From: DASQFI01 sp035633215
Lineage (GTDB): Bacteria; Acidobacteriota; Vicinamibacteria; Vicinamibacterales; SCN-69-37
Direction: 5' to 3'
Length of the DNA: 64,000 bases
Assembly: GCA_035633215.1 (NCBI GenBank)
Contig: DASQFI010000037.1
Span: 62,001-126,000 of the forward strand
Shown here one piece after another: positions 17,098 to 25,949 of this stretch. Each line of letters starts with the position of its first letter. Positions within the stretch are counted from its first letter, which is position 1. A program made the translations under genes and the position numbers. Under the pieces are notes generated by a model, which was not told where the DNA came from, searched no databases, and worked only from the letters and a program-made list of their open reading frames with translations.

Positions 17098-17283
17098 ATG
17101 ACCCGGCCGAAGAACTCGTTCGAATTCGTCACCGTGGCCTCCGCCCGCGCGCGGCAATTGCTCGAAGGCTGCGTGCCGAAAGTGGACGGCTCGGCGAAGC
17201 CCGCGCGCCGGGCGCTCGAAGAAGTGCAGAAGGGCGCGGTCAGCCGCGCGCCCAACGATCGGGACGCTCAGCCGGTCGAGTAG
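17098..17283 (+). CDS. rpoZ: RNA polymerase omega subunit
   Basis: A 61-residue protein matching the omega subunit, which helps assemble the beta-prime subunit of RNA polymerase. The family core is visible as FEFVTVASARARQLLEGC, followed by KPARRALEEVQKGAV. It is shorter than the enterobacterial protein but within the range seen elsewhere. GGGGAGC ahead of the ATG at 17098 can act as ribosome-binding site, even though it directly abuts the palindromic element at 17086. The gmk-rpoZ-coaBC order makes the call secure despite the small size. Confidence 0.9.
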   Translation: MTRPKNSFEFVTVASARARQLLEGCVPKVDGSAKPARRALEEVQKGAVSRAPNDRDAQPVE

Positions 17284-17286
17284 TCC

Positions 17287-18513
17287 ATGGCGTTCGTCGG
17301 TCTCGGCGTGTCGGGCGGCATCGGCGCCTACAAGGCGGTCGAAGTCGCCCGTCTGCTTCAGAAGCGCGGCCATCGCGTCCAGGCGGTGATGACGCGCTCG
17401 GCGCGCCGTTTCGTGGGGCCGCTCACCTTCGAAGCCATCACGCGCGAGCCGGTCATCACGAATCAGTTCGCGCCCGGGATGAACGCCGACATCGAGCACA
17501 TCGCGCTCGCGTCGACGATGAACCTGCTGGTGGTCGCGCCGGCGACCGCGAACATTCTGGGCAAGTTCGCCCACGGCATCGCCGACGATTTCCTGTCGGC
17601 GCTGTACCTGGCCACGCGCGCGCCCGTCCTGCTCGCGCCCGCAATGAACACCAACATGTGGGAACACCAGGCCGTGCGCGACAACGTCGCGCGCCTGGCG
17701 GCCCGCGGCGCGCGGTTCGTCGACCCCGGCGACGGGTATCTGGCGTGCGGCTGGATCGGCAAGGGCCGTCTCGCCGAACCTGAGGACATCGTCGGCGCCG
17801 CCGAACGTCTGCTTCAATCGCGCTCCTCGCTCACCGGGCAGCGCGTGCTCGTCACGGCCGGGCCGACAATCGAAGACCTGGACCCGGTGCGATTCATCGG
17901 AAACCGCTCCAGCGGCCGCATGGGCTACGCCCTCGCCAGCGAAGCGCACGATCGCGGCGCCGACGTGATCCTGATTGCGGGTCCTACGGCGCTCGACCCG
18001 CCGCCGGTGGGCGAAGTCGTGCGCGTCCGCAGCACCCGTGAGATGCATGACGCGGTGCTGGCCCGGGCCGATCGTGTCGACGCGGTGATCATGGCCGCCG
18101 CGGTGGCCGACTACGGTCCCGCCGCCGGGCCGTCCGCGCAAAAAATCGAAAAGGGCGGGCCCATGAGCGTCTCGCTGGTGCGCACGCCGGACATCCTGGC
18201 CGCGCTTGGCGAGCGCCGGGGCGATCGCCGGCGTCCCGTGCTCGTCGGCTTTGCCGCCCAGACGGGCGACGCCGTCGCGCCCGCCAGACGCAAGCTGCAA
18301 TCGAAACGCGTGGACCTCGTCGTCGCCAACGACATCAGCGCGCCCGGCGCCGGCTTCGACGTCGACACCAATCAGGTCACGCTCGTCTCCCAGACGGATG
18401 TCGTCGCGCTTCCGGTCATGGCGAAAACGGACGTCGCCTCGGCCCTGCTCGATCGCCTCGAACAGCTGCTCCTGACTCCTCAGGCGGAAGCGACCGCTCC
18501 CGCGTCGCGATGA
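17287..18513 (+). CDS. coaBC: Phosphopantothenoylcysteine decarboxylase / phosphopantothenate-cysteine ligase
   Basis: A 408-residue bifunctional enzyme of coenzyme A synthesis. The N-terminal flavoprotein CoaC half (1-185) has SGGIGAYKAVEVARLL, the conserved histidine in IEHIALA, APAMNTNMW and the catalytic cysteine in LACGWIGKGRL. The CoaB half has VLVTAGPTIEDLDPVRFIGN, SSGRMGYALA, AAAVADYGP and a lysine in QKIEKGG. Full length. The start at 17287 is three bases after the rpoZ stop. The 3' end overlaps the uracil-DNA glycosylase gene by 4 bases. Confidence 0.96.
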   Translation: MAFVGLGVSGGIGAYKAVEVARLLQKRGHRVQAVMTRSARRFVGPLTFEAITREPVITNQFAPGMNADIEHIALASTMNLLVVAPATANILGKFAHGIADDFLSALYLATRAPVLLAPAMNTNMWEHQAVRDNVARLAARGARFVDPGDGYLACGWIGKGRLAEPEDIVGAAERLLQSRSSLTGQRVLVTAGPTIEDLDPVRFIGNRSSGRMGYALASEAHDRGADVILIAGPTALDPPPVGEVVRVRSTREMHDAVLARADRVDAVIMAAAVADYGPAAGPSAQKIEKGGPMSVSLVRTPDILAALGERRGDRRRPVLVGFAAQTGDAVAPARRKLQSKRVDLVVANDISAPGAGFDVDTNQVTLVSQTDVVALPVMAKTDVASALLDRLEQLLLTPQAEATAPASR

Positions 18514-19256
18514 CCGACCGCCGGGAGCTCGCCGAGCATTTGCGACTGTTTGGCGAGATCGGCGTCGACGGCATCTCGCGAGATCCCATCTGGCGTGAAC
18601 GCTCGGGCGACCTGGTCGTCGAGCCGGCAAAGATTGAAGAATCGGATGCCGACCCGTCGCCGGATCTCGAACCCGTTTCCGCCGGGACCGATCCGACCGC
18701 CGCGCTGCACGACCTGCGCGCGCACATCGGCGACTGCACGCGCTGCAAGCTGCACGGCCTGGGACGCCGGCAGGTCGTGTTCGGCGTCGGCAATCCGCAG
18801 GCCGATCTGATGTTCGTCGGCGAAGCGCCAGGGGCCGACGAAGACGTTCAGGGCGAGCCGTTCGTCGGCCGCGCGGGACAGCTCCTCACGAAGATCATCG
18901 AAGCGATCGGGCTCAAGCGAACCGACGTCTACATCGCGAACGTCATCAAATGCCGGCCGCCCGGCAACCGCAACCCGGAACCGGACGAGGTCGCCACCTG
19001 CGAGCCGTTCCTGGCGAGACAGATCGACGTGATTCGTCCGAAGGTGATCGTCGCGCTCGGCTCGTTCGCGGCCAAGGCGCTGCTCCAGAGCGACGTCCCG
19101 ATCTCGCGGGTGCGCGGCCACGTGTTCGACTATCGAGGCGGCGCCAAGCTCATCCCGACGTTCCATCCCGCCTTCCTCCTGCGCAGTCCCGAGCGCAAGC
19201 GCGACGTGTGGGAGGACATGAAGAAAGTGCGTGCCCTCCTCGCCGAATCCGACTGA
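18510..19256 (+). CDS. udg: Uracil-DNA glycosylase, family 4 (iron-sulfur)
   Basis: A 248-residue DNA repair glycosylase that removes uracil arising from cytosine deamination. After an unrecognised N-terminal extension of about 70 residues, the catalytic domain begins. Four cysteines suited to a 4Fe-4S cluster appear in GDCTRCKL, IKCRPPGNR and ATCEPFL. The active-site motif is GEAPGADEDVQGEPFVGRAG, and the C-terminal HPAFLLRSP is conserved. The stop overlaps the start of priA by 26 bases, so the two are likely co-expressed. Confidence 0.93.
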   Translation: MTDRRELAEHLRLFGEIGVDGISRDPIWRERSGDLVVEPAKIEESDADPSPDLEPVSAGTDPTAALHDLRAHIGDCTRCKLHGLGRRQVVFGVGNPQADLMFVGEAPGADEDVQGEPFVGRAGQLLTKIIEAIGLKRTDVYIANVIKCRPPGNRNPEPDEVATCEPFLARQIDVIRPKVIVALGSFAAKALLQSDVPISRVRGHVFDYRGGAKLIPTFHPAFLLRSPERKRDVWEDMKKVRALLAESD

Positions 19257-21507
19257 CCGCATCGTCGCGGTCGCCGTGCCCGTGCCCGGCCTCGGCGTGC
19301 TGGGCTATCGCGTGCCCGGCCGTGCGGCCGTCCCGCCGAAAGGCGCGCGCGTCAGAGTGCCGCTCGGCCAGCGGACCGTGGTCGGCTGCGTGGTTGGCGC
19401 GCAACCGGACCTCGCTCCCGGCGCCGCCTTGAAAGACGTGGAAGAGGTGCTGGACGAGGAGCCGTTCCTGCCGCCGGCCGTCGTCGATCTTGCGATATGG
19501 GTGGGTGACTACTACGCGTCCGGGCCCGGGGACGCGCTGGCCATCGCGATGCCTCCCGCCGCCCGGCGGGGCCGCGCGTCGTCATTCAAGACCGTCCGCG
19601 TCGCGCAGATCCTGCCGGGCGGGAGCGAACCAGTGGCGGCCGAAGCGGGTGCGTCCGGCAAGCGGCGATCGACTCGCGGCTCCAAACAGCAGCAGGCACT
19701 CGACCTGCTTCGCGCGCAGCCAGGCGGCCTCACGCTGACCGATCTGCTGCGCCGTGGCATCGGGACCGGAACGATCCGATCGCTCGAACGCGCCGGGTTG
19801 CTGGGGCTGCGAGACGACGTCGTGATGCGGGACCCGTTTGGCAGCGGCGACGAGACGGGCGGACCGTGGGCGGTCGATCGGCGGCCCACGGCGGCGCCGA
19901 CCCTCACGTCAGAACAGACCGCGGCGTTTCGCCGGCTCGAGGAAGCGGCGGCCACGCGCGGATTCAAGACGGTCCTGCTCCACGGCGTGACCGGAAGCGG
20001 CAAGACCGAGCTGTATCTACGGCTGGCCGGCCTGGTCACTGCCACGGGGCGACGCGTCCTCGTGCTGACGCCGGAAATCGCGCTCACGCCGGCGCTCGCC
20101 GGCCTCTTTCGCGCGCGGTTCGGCGAGGACGTCGCGGTTCAGCACAGCGGTCTCTCCGACGGCGAGCGGCACGACCAGTGGCATCGCATCCGCCGCGGGG
20201 AAGTGTCGATTGTCGTGGGCACGCGATCGGCGGTTTTCGCGCCGCTCGAGAACCTCGGCCTCATCATCGTCGACGAGGAACACGACGGATCGTACAAGCA
20301 GGACGATCTGCCGCGCTATCACGGACGCGACGTCGCGGTGGTTCGCGGCCGGATGGAAAGCGCGCTGGTGGTGCTCGGATCGGCGACGCCGTCGCTCGAG
20401 TCGGCGTTCAACGCGCGCGGGGGGCGGTACGGCCTGATTCAACTGTCCCAGCGCGTGCACAACCGGCCGCTCGCCGAAGTGCGGATCGTCGACATGCGGA
20501 AGGAGTACGCGGCGCACGGAGCGGACGTCGTCTTCAGCGCCCCGCTCCTCGAGGCGATCGCGGACCGACTCGACCGGCGGGAACAGACCGTGGTGCTGCT
20601 CAACCGGCGCGGTTTCGCGACCGTGATCTTCTGCCGGCAATGCGGCGCGTCAATCGAATGCCCGCACTGCAGCGTCACGCTGACGTATCACCTGGCGCAC
20701 CGCCGGCTGCGCTGCCACTACTGCAACTACTCGTCGGCCGTTCCGCGGGTCTGCGGGGCATGCGGCGGAGAGTATCTCGAACAGGCGGGCGTGGGAACGG
20801 AACGGCTGGAGGCTGACCTGCGCGAGCGGTTTCCCGACGCGCGGCTCGCGCGCGTCGATCGCGACACGATCCGGCGTCGCGGCGCGATCGCGGAGGTGCT
20901 GCGGGGCGTCGCCAGGGGCACGATCGACATCGTCGTCGGCACCCAGATGATCGCCAAGGGCCACGACTTCCCGGCGGTCACGCTCGTGGGGGTCGTCTCG
21001 GCGGACGTCGGCCTTGGACTCGCGGACTTTCGCGCCTCGGAGCGGACGTTCCAGCTCCTCACACAGGTCGTCGGCCGCGCGGGCCGGGGCGACACGCCGG
21101 GCAAGGCCATCGTGCAGACGCTCTATCCGAATCACTACAGCATCCGCGCCGCGGCGGCGCAGGAATACGACCCGTTCTACGAGCGCGAGATGGAATTTCG
21201 AACGAACCTCCAGTACCCGCCGACTCTCGCGCTGATCAACGTCGTCGTGAAAGGCCGCACGCTCGACGCGGCGCTCACCGACGCGCACGATCTTGCCAAG
21301 CGGATCCGCCACCACGGCGTTCATGGAAAGGTGCTCGGACCGGCACCAGCGGCGGTCTCAAAGATTCGCGACGAGCACCGCGCTCAGATCTTCATCAAGG
21401 GCCGCCAGCGCAAGGCGATGCGTTCAGCGCTTCGGATCGCGCTCGACGAGCGGCCGGAGTTGAAGCGACGGACGATCGTGGACGTGGATCCGGTCAGCGT
21501 GATTTGA
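19231..21507 (+). CDS. priA: Primosomal replication restart helicase PriA
   Basis: A 758-residue superfamily 2 helicase that reloads the replisome at stalled forks. Walker A is in HGVTGSGKTELYLR and Walker B in IIVDEEHDGSYKQ. The zinc-binding insert has four CxxC pairs, starting with CRQCGASIECPHC and ending with CGACGG. ATQMIAKGHDFP and VVGRAGRGDTPG mark the C-terminal helicase lobe. Start at ATG 19231 inside the udg 3' end gives AVAVPVPGLGVLGYRVP, the normal PriA N-terminal domain. Last gene of a long plus-strand run. Confidence 0.95.
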   Translation: MPSSPNPTDRIVAVAVPVPGLGVLGYRVPGRAAVPPKGARVRVPLGQRTVVGCVVGAQPDLAPGAALKDVEEVLDEEPFLPPAVVDLAIWVGDYYASGPGDALAIAMPPAARRGRASSFKTVRVAQILPGGSEPVAAEAGASGKRRSTRGSKQQQALDLLRAQPGGLTLTDLLRRGIGTGTIRSLERAGLLGLRDDVVMRDPFGSGDETGGPWAVDRRPTAAPTLTSEQTAAFRRLEEAAATRGFKTVLLHGVTGSGKTELYLRLAGLVTATGRRVLVLTPEIALTPALAGLFRARFGEDVAVQHSGLSDGERHDQWHRIRRGEVSIVVGTRSAVFAPLENLGLIIVDEEHDGSYKQDDLPRYHGRDVAVVRGRMESALVVLGSATPSLESAFNARGGRYGLIQLSQRVHNRPLAEVRIVDMRKEYAAHGADVVFSAPLLEAIADRLDRREQTVVLLNRRGFATVIFCRQCGASIECPHCSVTLTYHLAHRRLRCHYCNYSSAVPRVCGACGGEYLEQAGVGTERLEADLRERFPDARLARVDRDTIRRRGAIAEVLRGVARGTIDIVVGTQMIAKGHDFPAVTLVGVVSADVGLGLADFRASERTFQLLTQVVGRAGRGDTPGKAIVQTLYPNHYSIRAAAAQEYDPFYEREMEFRTNLQYPPTLALINVVVKGRTLDAALTDAHDLAKRIRHHGVHGKVLGPAPAAVSKIRDEHRAQIFIKGRQRKAMRSALRIALDERPELKRRTIVDVDPVSVI

Positions 21508-21513
21508 CGAGAT

Positions 21514-21571
21514 GTAGGGCGGGGCTTCAGCCGACAGGCAGGCCGGCCCTTTAGGGCCGGCAGCCGATCTA
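21514..21571. repeat. Palindromic repeat, family copy 1 (GTAGGGCGGGGCTTCAGCC type)
   Basis: The element begins GTAGGGCGGGGCTTCAGCC and ends GCCGATCTAC. At its centre is a perfect 8-bp stem GCCGGCCC-TTTA-GGGCCGGC (21542-21561). It lies between the converging priA and site-2 protease genes, and the protease stop codon falls at its right edge. A second copy with the same start, the same central stem and the same CTAC end is at 31318-31370. It may double as a transcription barrier but has no T-run. Confidence 0.65.
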
Positions 21572-22543
21572 CCCCTGCGGTAGAAACCACGAAACCGGCA
21601 CCGGCGTAAAGCACACGACGAAGATCACGAGCGCCAGAAACGCGACCAGCTTTCGCGGGCCGTCGAGCGGGACGTGCTCGTCGAGGATGCGCGGATGGCG
21701 GAAGCCCAGGAACACGGCCATCACGAGCATCATGACGGTCATCAGGATCCAGCTCAGCGAGATGAACGTCAGCACGATCGCCGCGACCAGCGTCGCGGCC
21801 GAGACGTACCACGAGCGGCGGCCGAGCACCGAGTAGACGATATGCCCGCCGTCGAGCTGGCCGAACGGGAGCAGGTTCAACGCGGTCGCGAACATGCCGA
21901 ACCAGGCCGCGAACGCCATCGGGTGGAGCAGGACGTCCGCCTCTTCGGGTAACGCGCCGAAGTGCAGCCGTTCGATCGCCTGGTAGAGCAGCGGCTCGCC
22001 CAGGTAAATGGTGTTGGGGTCCGCCTGATGCGCGTACTGGAGCTCGGACATCGTCACGCCCCAGTAGAGCAGCGGCACGAGCACGACGAATCCGGCGATC
22101 GGACCGGCGACGCCGATGTCGAACAGCGCCTTCTTGGACGGAAACGCCTCTTTGATCCGGATCACGGCGCCGAGCGTGCCGGCGATGAAGAACGGCGGCG
22201 CCGGTATGAAATACGGCAGCGTCGCGTCTACGTTGTGGCGCCGGCAGTATGCGTAGTGACCGAACTCGTGCGCGGCGAGAATCGCCAGAATTGGAAGCGA
22301 GTACCAAAACCCGGACAGCAGATTCTGGACCAGGGTCGCGCCCTCCTGCGGGGAGCGGCCGGCGATCGTCGCCGTGAGCAGGGTCAGGACGAACAGAAGG
22401 ATGTGAAGGCGGTACCGGTGCTGGAACTTCGGCCGCGGCGGTACCGGGATCGGCGGCAGCCACGGTGGCGGCGGCGGACCCGAACCGAACGGATCGGCGG
22501 CGCTCCCGGCGGGTGGCAATGTTGAAGGATCTTCCGGGGACAC
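21569..22543 (-). CDS. Site-2 protease family intramembrane metalloprotease
   Basis: A 324-residue membrane peptidase of the M50 type, which cleaves transmembrane substrates such as anti-sigma factors. A proline-rich N-terminal 40 residues precede the first membrane span. The zinc motif is H92-E93-FG-H96 in AAHEFGHYAY. The third ligand is D231 in LLPFGQLDGGH. At least six hydrophobic segments are present. GTG start at 22543 is five bases after the HU stop, so the two form an operon. A link to the ECF/anti-sigma pair elsewhere in the window is possible but not shown. Confidence 0.9.
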   Translation of the reverse strand: MSPEDPSTLPPAGSAADPFGSGPPPPPWLPPIPVPPRPKFQHRYRLHILLFVLTLLTATIAGRSPQEGATLVQNLLSGFWYSLPILAILAAHEFGHYAYCRRHNVDATLPYFIPAPPFFIAGTLGAVIRIKEAFPSKKALFDIGVAGPIAGFVVLVPLLYWGVTMSELQYAHQADPNTIYLGEPLLYQAIERLHFGALPEEADVLLHPMAFAAWFGMFATALNLLPFGQLDGGHIVYSVLGRRSWYVSAATLVAAIVLTFISLSWILMTVMMLVMAVFLGFRHPRILDEHVPLDGPRKLVAFLALVIFVVCFTPVPVSWFLPQG

Positions 22544-22548
22544 TCGAA

Positions 22549-22821
22549 CTAACCGCCGATGTTCTGCAGCTCTTTGCCCGGCTTGAAGCGAATCGTCCGG
22601 CCGGGAGGAATTTTCACTTCCTTCCCCGTCCGCGGGTTTCGCCCGATCCCGCGCTTGCGGGGTTTCACCTGGAATACGCCGAACCCCCGCAACTCGATGC
22701 GCTCGCCGCGCATCATCGACGCGCGCATGGCTTCGAACACCGCGTCCACAGCCACCTCGGCCTTGACCTTGGTGATCTCGGCCAGCCGGGACACCTCGTT
22801 GACGATGTCAACCTTGATCAT
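22549..22821 (-). CDS. HU/IHF family DNA-binding protein
   Basis: A 90-residue nucleoid protein that bends DNA as a dimer. The start MIKVDIVNEVSRLAEITK is typical of HU. ELRGFGVFQVKPRKRGIGRNP contains the DNA-minor-groove arm, and RNPRTGKEVKIPPGRTIRFKPG completes the family signature. ATG start. It has a recognisable promoter in the 22845-22880 region and is followed immediately by the site-2 protease gene. Whether it is HU or IHF subunit cannot be decided from sequence alone; a homodimeric HU-type is likelier in this group. Confidence 0.93.
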   Translation of the reverse strand: MIKVDIVNEVSRLAEITKVKAEVAVDAVFEAMRASMMRGERIELRGFGVFQVKPRKRGIGRNPRTGKEVKIPPGRTIRFKPGKELQNIGG

Positions 22822-22844
22822 CGGTTAGCGGAAGAGGGATTACT

Positions 22845-22880
22845 GTAAGTCACAATAAACAAATGGACTTACGGTGTCAA
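22845..22880 (-). promoter_or_regulatory. HU gene promoter with overlapping palindrome
   Basis: On the minus strand TTGACA (complement of 22875-22880) and TATTGT (complement of 22852-22857) are 17 bases apart, a good housekeeping promoter for the HU gene. A 7-bp inverted repeat GTAAGTC (22845-22851) and GACTTAC (22866-22872) brackets the -10 box and spacer. The arms are 14 bases apart, about two helical turns centre to centre, as expected for a dimeric regulator. The regulator is unknown. The divergent der gene begins at 22908. Confidence 0.6.
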
Positions 22881-22907
22881 GTAACAGGCTAAGTAGTACA
22901 CTCCCGC

Positions 22908-24272
22908 ATGCCCAGGGGCGCGCACGGTCCGACAGTCGTCCTCGTGGGCCGGCCCAATGTCGGCAAGTCCACGCTCCTGAATCGCATCACGGGGACCCGA
23001 CGGTCGATCGTCGCGCCGGTCGCGGGCACGACACGCGACGCGGTCCTCGCCCCGGCCGAGTGGCGCGATCGCAAGTTCGCCCTCGTCGACACCGGCGGGC
23101 AGTTCGGCGCGACGACGGATCCGCTGCATGAACTGGTGTCGGAAAAGGGCTACCAGGCCCTCGAGTCGGCCGACGTCATCGTCTTCGTCGTGGACGGACG
23201 TGAAGGGCTGGTGCCAGCCGACGAGGAGATCGCGCACCGCATCCGTGTCCTTGGCCGTCCAGTCCTGATGGCGGTGAACAAAACCGACGACAAGCGCGCG
23301 CGCGAACGGGCGCTCGAGTTTCATCGCCTGGCGTTCGAGCCCGTCATCGAAATCGCGGCGGAGCATGGCGACGGCGTCGCGGATCTGCTCGACGAGATCG
23401 TCGCGCGCCTGCCGGACGCGCGCGGGCCCGCCGAGTCGACGGAAATGGAAACCGCCGTCGCAATCGTCGGGCGTCCGAACGTCGGCAAGTCGTCTCTCGT
23501 CAACCGGCTCCTGCGTCAGGAGCGTGTGCTCGTGAACGAACAGCCGGGCACGACGCGCGATACGGTCGACGTCGTGCTGCAGTGGCACCGCCAACGGTTT
23601 CGGATCGTCGACACCGCCGGGATGCGCAAGCCTGGGCGCGTCGCCCGCGGCGGGGCCGTCGAAGCGGTGAGCGTCGTGCTCGCCCGGCGTGCGATGGCTC
23701 GCGCGGACGTCGTGGTCCTGGTCGTCGATGCCACCGAAGGCGCCGGCGACCGCGAGGGCGCGATTGCCGGGGAGGCGGCGCAGGCCGGCTGCGGCATCGT
23801 CATCGCCGTGAACAAGTGGGATCTCGTGAAGGGGCGCGGGCAGGACTTCGTCAAGAAGTTCGACGATCGCCTCAGGTTTCAACTCAAGTTTCTGGAGTAC
23901 GCGCCGATCGTCCACCTCTCGGCGCTCACGGGTGACCGGACGGGGAAGCTGCTGGAAATCGTCGACCGGGTCGCGACGGCCCGGACACGCCGGGTGCCGA
24001 CGGCCGAGCTCAACCGGTTTCTGGAGACGGTCACTCAGGCGCATCCGCCGGCAAGCCGCAGCCGGCGCGAGGTGCGGATCCTGTATGGGGTCCAGGCGGG
24101 GACAGCGCCACCGTCGTTCGTGCTGTTCACGAACGTCGCGTCGGAGCTGCATTTTTCGTACGAGCGGTTTCTCGTGAACCGGCTGCGCGAGGAGTTCGGC
24201 TTCGAGGGTACGCCAATCCGAATCAGCGTCCGTCGCCGCGAGCGAAAGGACCGCAAGCGGCGAAACGTCTGA
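22908..24272 (+). CDS. der: Ribosome biogenesis GTPase Der
   Basis: A 454-residue double GTPase (EngA) required for 50S subunit maturation. The first G domain has GRPNVGKSTLL, DTGGQF and NKTD. The second has GRPNVGKSSLV, DTAGMRKPGR and NKWD. A basic KH-like domain closes the protein, ending with FEGTPIRISVRRRERKDRKR. Length and order are standard. ATG at 22908 is preceded by a short divergent promoter region shared with HU. Confidence 0.96.
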   Translation: MPRGAHGPTVVLVGRPNVGKSTLLNRITGTRRSIVAPVAGTTRDAVLAPAEWRDRKFALVDTGGQFGATTDPLHELVSEKGYQALESADVIVFVVDGREGLVPADEEIAHRIRVLGRPVLMAVNKTDDKRARERALEFHRLAFEPVIEIAAEHGDGVADLLDEIVARLPDARGPAESTEMETAVAIVGRPNVGKSSLVNRLLRQERVLVNEQPGTTRDTVDVVLQWHRQRFRIVDTAGMRKPGRVARGGAVEAVSVVLARRAMARADVVVLVVDATEGAGDREGAIAGEAAQAGCGIVIAVNKWDLVKGRGQDFVKKFDDRLRFQLKFLEYAPIVHLSALTGDRTGKLLEIVDRVATARTRRVPTAELNRFLETVTQAHPPASRSRREVRILYGVQAGTAPPSFVLFTNVASELHFSYERFLVNRLREEFGFEGTPIRISVRRRERKDRKRRNV

Positions 24273-24401
24273 GCCACTGAATCAGAGCGTGCGGAGGTCG
24301 CGTTCTTGAATGCTCGCGGGGCCCCACCCCAGCGTCGAGCTGAAGGCTCTGCGCGGGCCGCAGGCGCCTTTTGCTCTGCTATACTGCGGCACCAGCCGTA
24401 C

Positions 24402-24890
24402 GTGGCCGCCACGATTCCAAACCGCCCGGTGTTCCGATCGCAGGAAGTGTGCGATCTCGCGGAAATCCAGCCCTACGTCCTTCGAAGTTGGGAAGCGGAA
24501 TTTCCCGATCTGGGCGTTTCAAAATCCGCTGATGGCCCACGCGTGTACCGGCGGGCGGACGTCGAGCGGGTCTTGCGTCTGAAGCATCTGCTGTTCGTCG
24601 ATGGCCTCACGCTGGCCGGCGCACGCCGCCGGATGCGCGAGGAGGGGCTGATCGCGCCCGACGAGGCAGTCTCCGACGCCGACGTCGCCGCGATGATGGA
24701 CGAGCAGACGCGGCAGAACCTTCGCGACGTTCGCCGCGGCCTCCACTGGATTCTCGGCGTGCTCAGCGGCGACGGCCTCACGCCCGAGGATCGGGTGCTG
24801 ACCGCCTCGCCCCCATCCCGCTCCATGGTGGCCAGAAAGGCCCCGGCGAAGGTAACATCGAAGAAAGCAGCCCGCGGCAAACGCCGCTAG
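24402..24890 (+). CDS. MerR family transcriptional regulator
   Basis: A 162-residue regulator with an N-terminal MerR-type winged helix: RSQEVCDLAEIQPYVLRSWE, then GPRVYRRADVERVLRLKHLL. The middle is a short coiled coil and the C-terminus is lysine- and arginine-rich. There are no cysteines in a metal-sensor arrangement and no obvious ligand domain, so the signal is unknown. I prefer GTG 24402 to the upstream ATG 24306, because the extra residues are unlike the family. A TATACT hexamer at 24380-24385 lies 16 bases before the GTG and could give an almost leaderless transcript. Confidence 0.8.
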   Translation: MAATIPNRPVFRSQEVCDLAEIQPYVLRSWEAEFPDLGVSKSADGPRVYRRADVERVLRLKHLLFVDGLTLAGARRRMREEGLIAPDEAVSDADVAAMMDEQTRQNLRDVRRGLHWILGVLSGDGLTPEDRVLTASPPSRSMVARKAPAKVTSKKAARGKRR

Positions 24891-24913
24891 ATCCGCACAC
24901 GATTCGGTCGGCT

Positions 24914-24990
<77 letters not shown>

Positions 24991-25009
24991 AATTTCATCG
25001 CACTCGACG

Positions 25010-25037
25010 GCCCGGCCCACAGCCGGGCTTTTTTCTT
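25010..25037 (+). terminator. Intrinsic terminator downstream of tRNA-Pro
   Basis: The stem GCCCGGC (25010-25016) pairs with GCCGGGC (25022-25028) around a 5-base loop. It is followed directly by TTTTTTCTT, a textbook rho-independent terminator 20 bases after the tRNA. Confidence 0.88.
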
Positions 25038-25237
25038 GTGGGTCCACTGCGGGTCCACACAGCAGTCGATGGCCCGGGGTACCTGTGGCGAACCATCGGC
25101 GGGCAACTCAGCAAAGCCGTCGCGATTCGGAACTCCTGACGGCGGACCTTTCGGATGTCTATCAGCGGCGGTGGCCGACCGCGCCATGCCGGAAGCACCT
25201 GTGCGGATGTTATCTTGAACATTGTGCGATTGAGTAA

Positions 25238-25573
25238 ATGATGGGACATTCCCTTGACGGGTGCTATGCGAAGTTGGAGCGGGCTCAGGAGAGCCTGAAT
25301 TACCTGAGCGACACGGCCGACGGGCTCTTCAGTACCGACGCGTATCGATTGATTCGAGCACCTCAAGGCGCAGGAGAGTACGTCATCCGATTTCATTGCC
25401 CGGACCGCTTGCCCCTGCGTTTTGCCGTGCTCTCGGGCGAAATCGTTCACAACCTCCGATCGTCCCTTGACCATCTCGTCACGGCGCTCGTCCTCGCGAA
25501 CGATCGACCGTTTCGTCGAGCCTCTACCCACAGTGGCCAAGATTCCGATGACGCGTCGGCGAGATGCCGCTAG
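25238..25573 (+). CDS. Hypothetical protein, apparently C-terminally truncated
   Basis: A 111-residue open frame starting with a charged helix, HSLDGCYAKLERAQESLNYL. Then comes AVLSGEIVHNLRSSLDHLV, a phrase I associate with a family of larger bacterial hypothetical proteins that carry HNLRSALDHL in the middle. After ALVLAND the sequence becomes unlike that family and stops, so the gene is probably the front half of a longer one, cut by recombination. The ATG used here is the second of two bases offset; GTAAATG precedes it. Its end overlaps the next frame by 26 bases. Function unknown. Confidence 0.5.
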   Translation: MMGHSLDGCYAKLERAQESLNYLSDTADGLFSTDAYRLIRAPQGAGEYVIRFHCPDRLPLRFAVLSGEIVHNLRSSLDHLVTALVLANDRPFRRASTHSGQDSDDASARCR

Positions 25574-25949
25574 GCAAGAGAGGCAACGGTTGCGAATTCA
25601 GAATCGACTGGCGTTTAGCCTTTCGGCGGCAGCCGTCCTCTGGTGCTTCGCCGCGGCCGTCTGGATGCGCGCGACCCCGATGATGAGTGGTGGACGACAC
25701 CCGTCGATGGGCGAGGCGCTCGCGATGATTGGTGTTCCGGCGCTGGCGGCCGCTGGCGCGACATGGGCATCGTGGCACTATCGCCACATCATCATGGGCG
25801 TCATGACCGGCGTGCTCGGACTCTTCACCGTCGTGACAGGGTTCTCAATCGGCGGAGCGTTTCTTCCCGCGTGTGGCCTGCTCGTTTGGGCTACCGTCGC
25901 GAGCATCGGGAATGACCCGCGTCCCGGCGGCGCCGACACTGCTGTCTAA
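25548..25949 (+). CDS. Small membrane protein, unknown function
   Basis: A 133-residue protein with a basic N-terminus (TRRRDAARQERQRLRIQNR) followed by about four hydrophobic segments: FSLSAAAVLWCFAAAVWM, MIGVPALAAAGATWASW, IIMGVMTGVLGLFTVVTGF and FLPACGLLVWATVASI. It is therefore predicted to lie in the inner membrane with the N-terminus inside. The start at ATG 25548 is inferred; the frame is open further upstream. The TAA stop lies inside a GTCTAAC heptamer, which is how cassette genes often end at an attC site. No family recognised. Confidence 0.5.
   Translation: MTRRRDAARQERQRLRIQNRLAFSLSAAAVLWCFAAAVWMRATPMMSGGRHPSMGEALAMIGVPALAAAGATWASWHYRHIIMGVMTGVLGLFTVVTGFSIGGAFLPACGLLVWATVASIGNDPRPGGADTAV

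Noticed and set aside
17032..18630. A 532-residue minus-strand frame opposite coaBC
   Set aside because: Shadow frame; coaBC on the other strand has all catalytic motifs.
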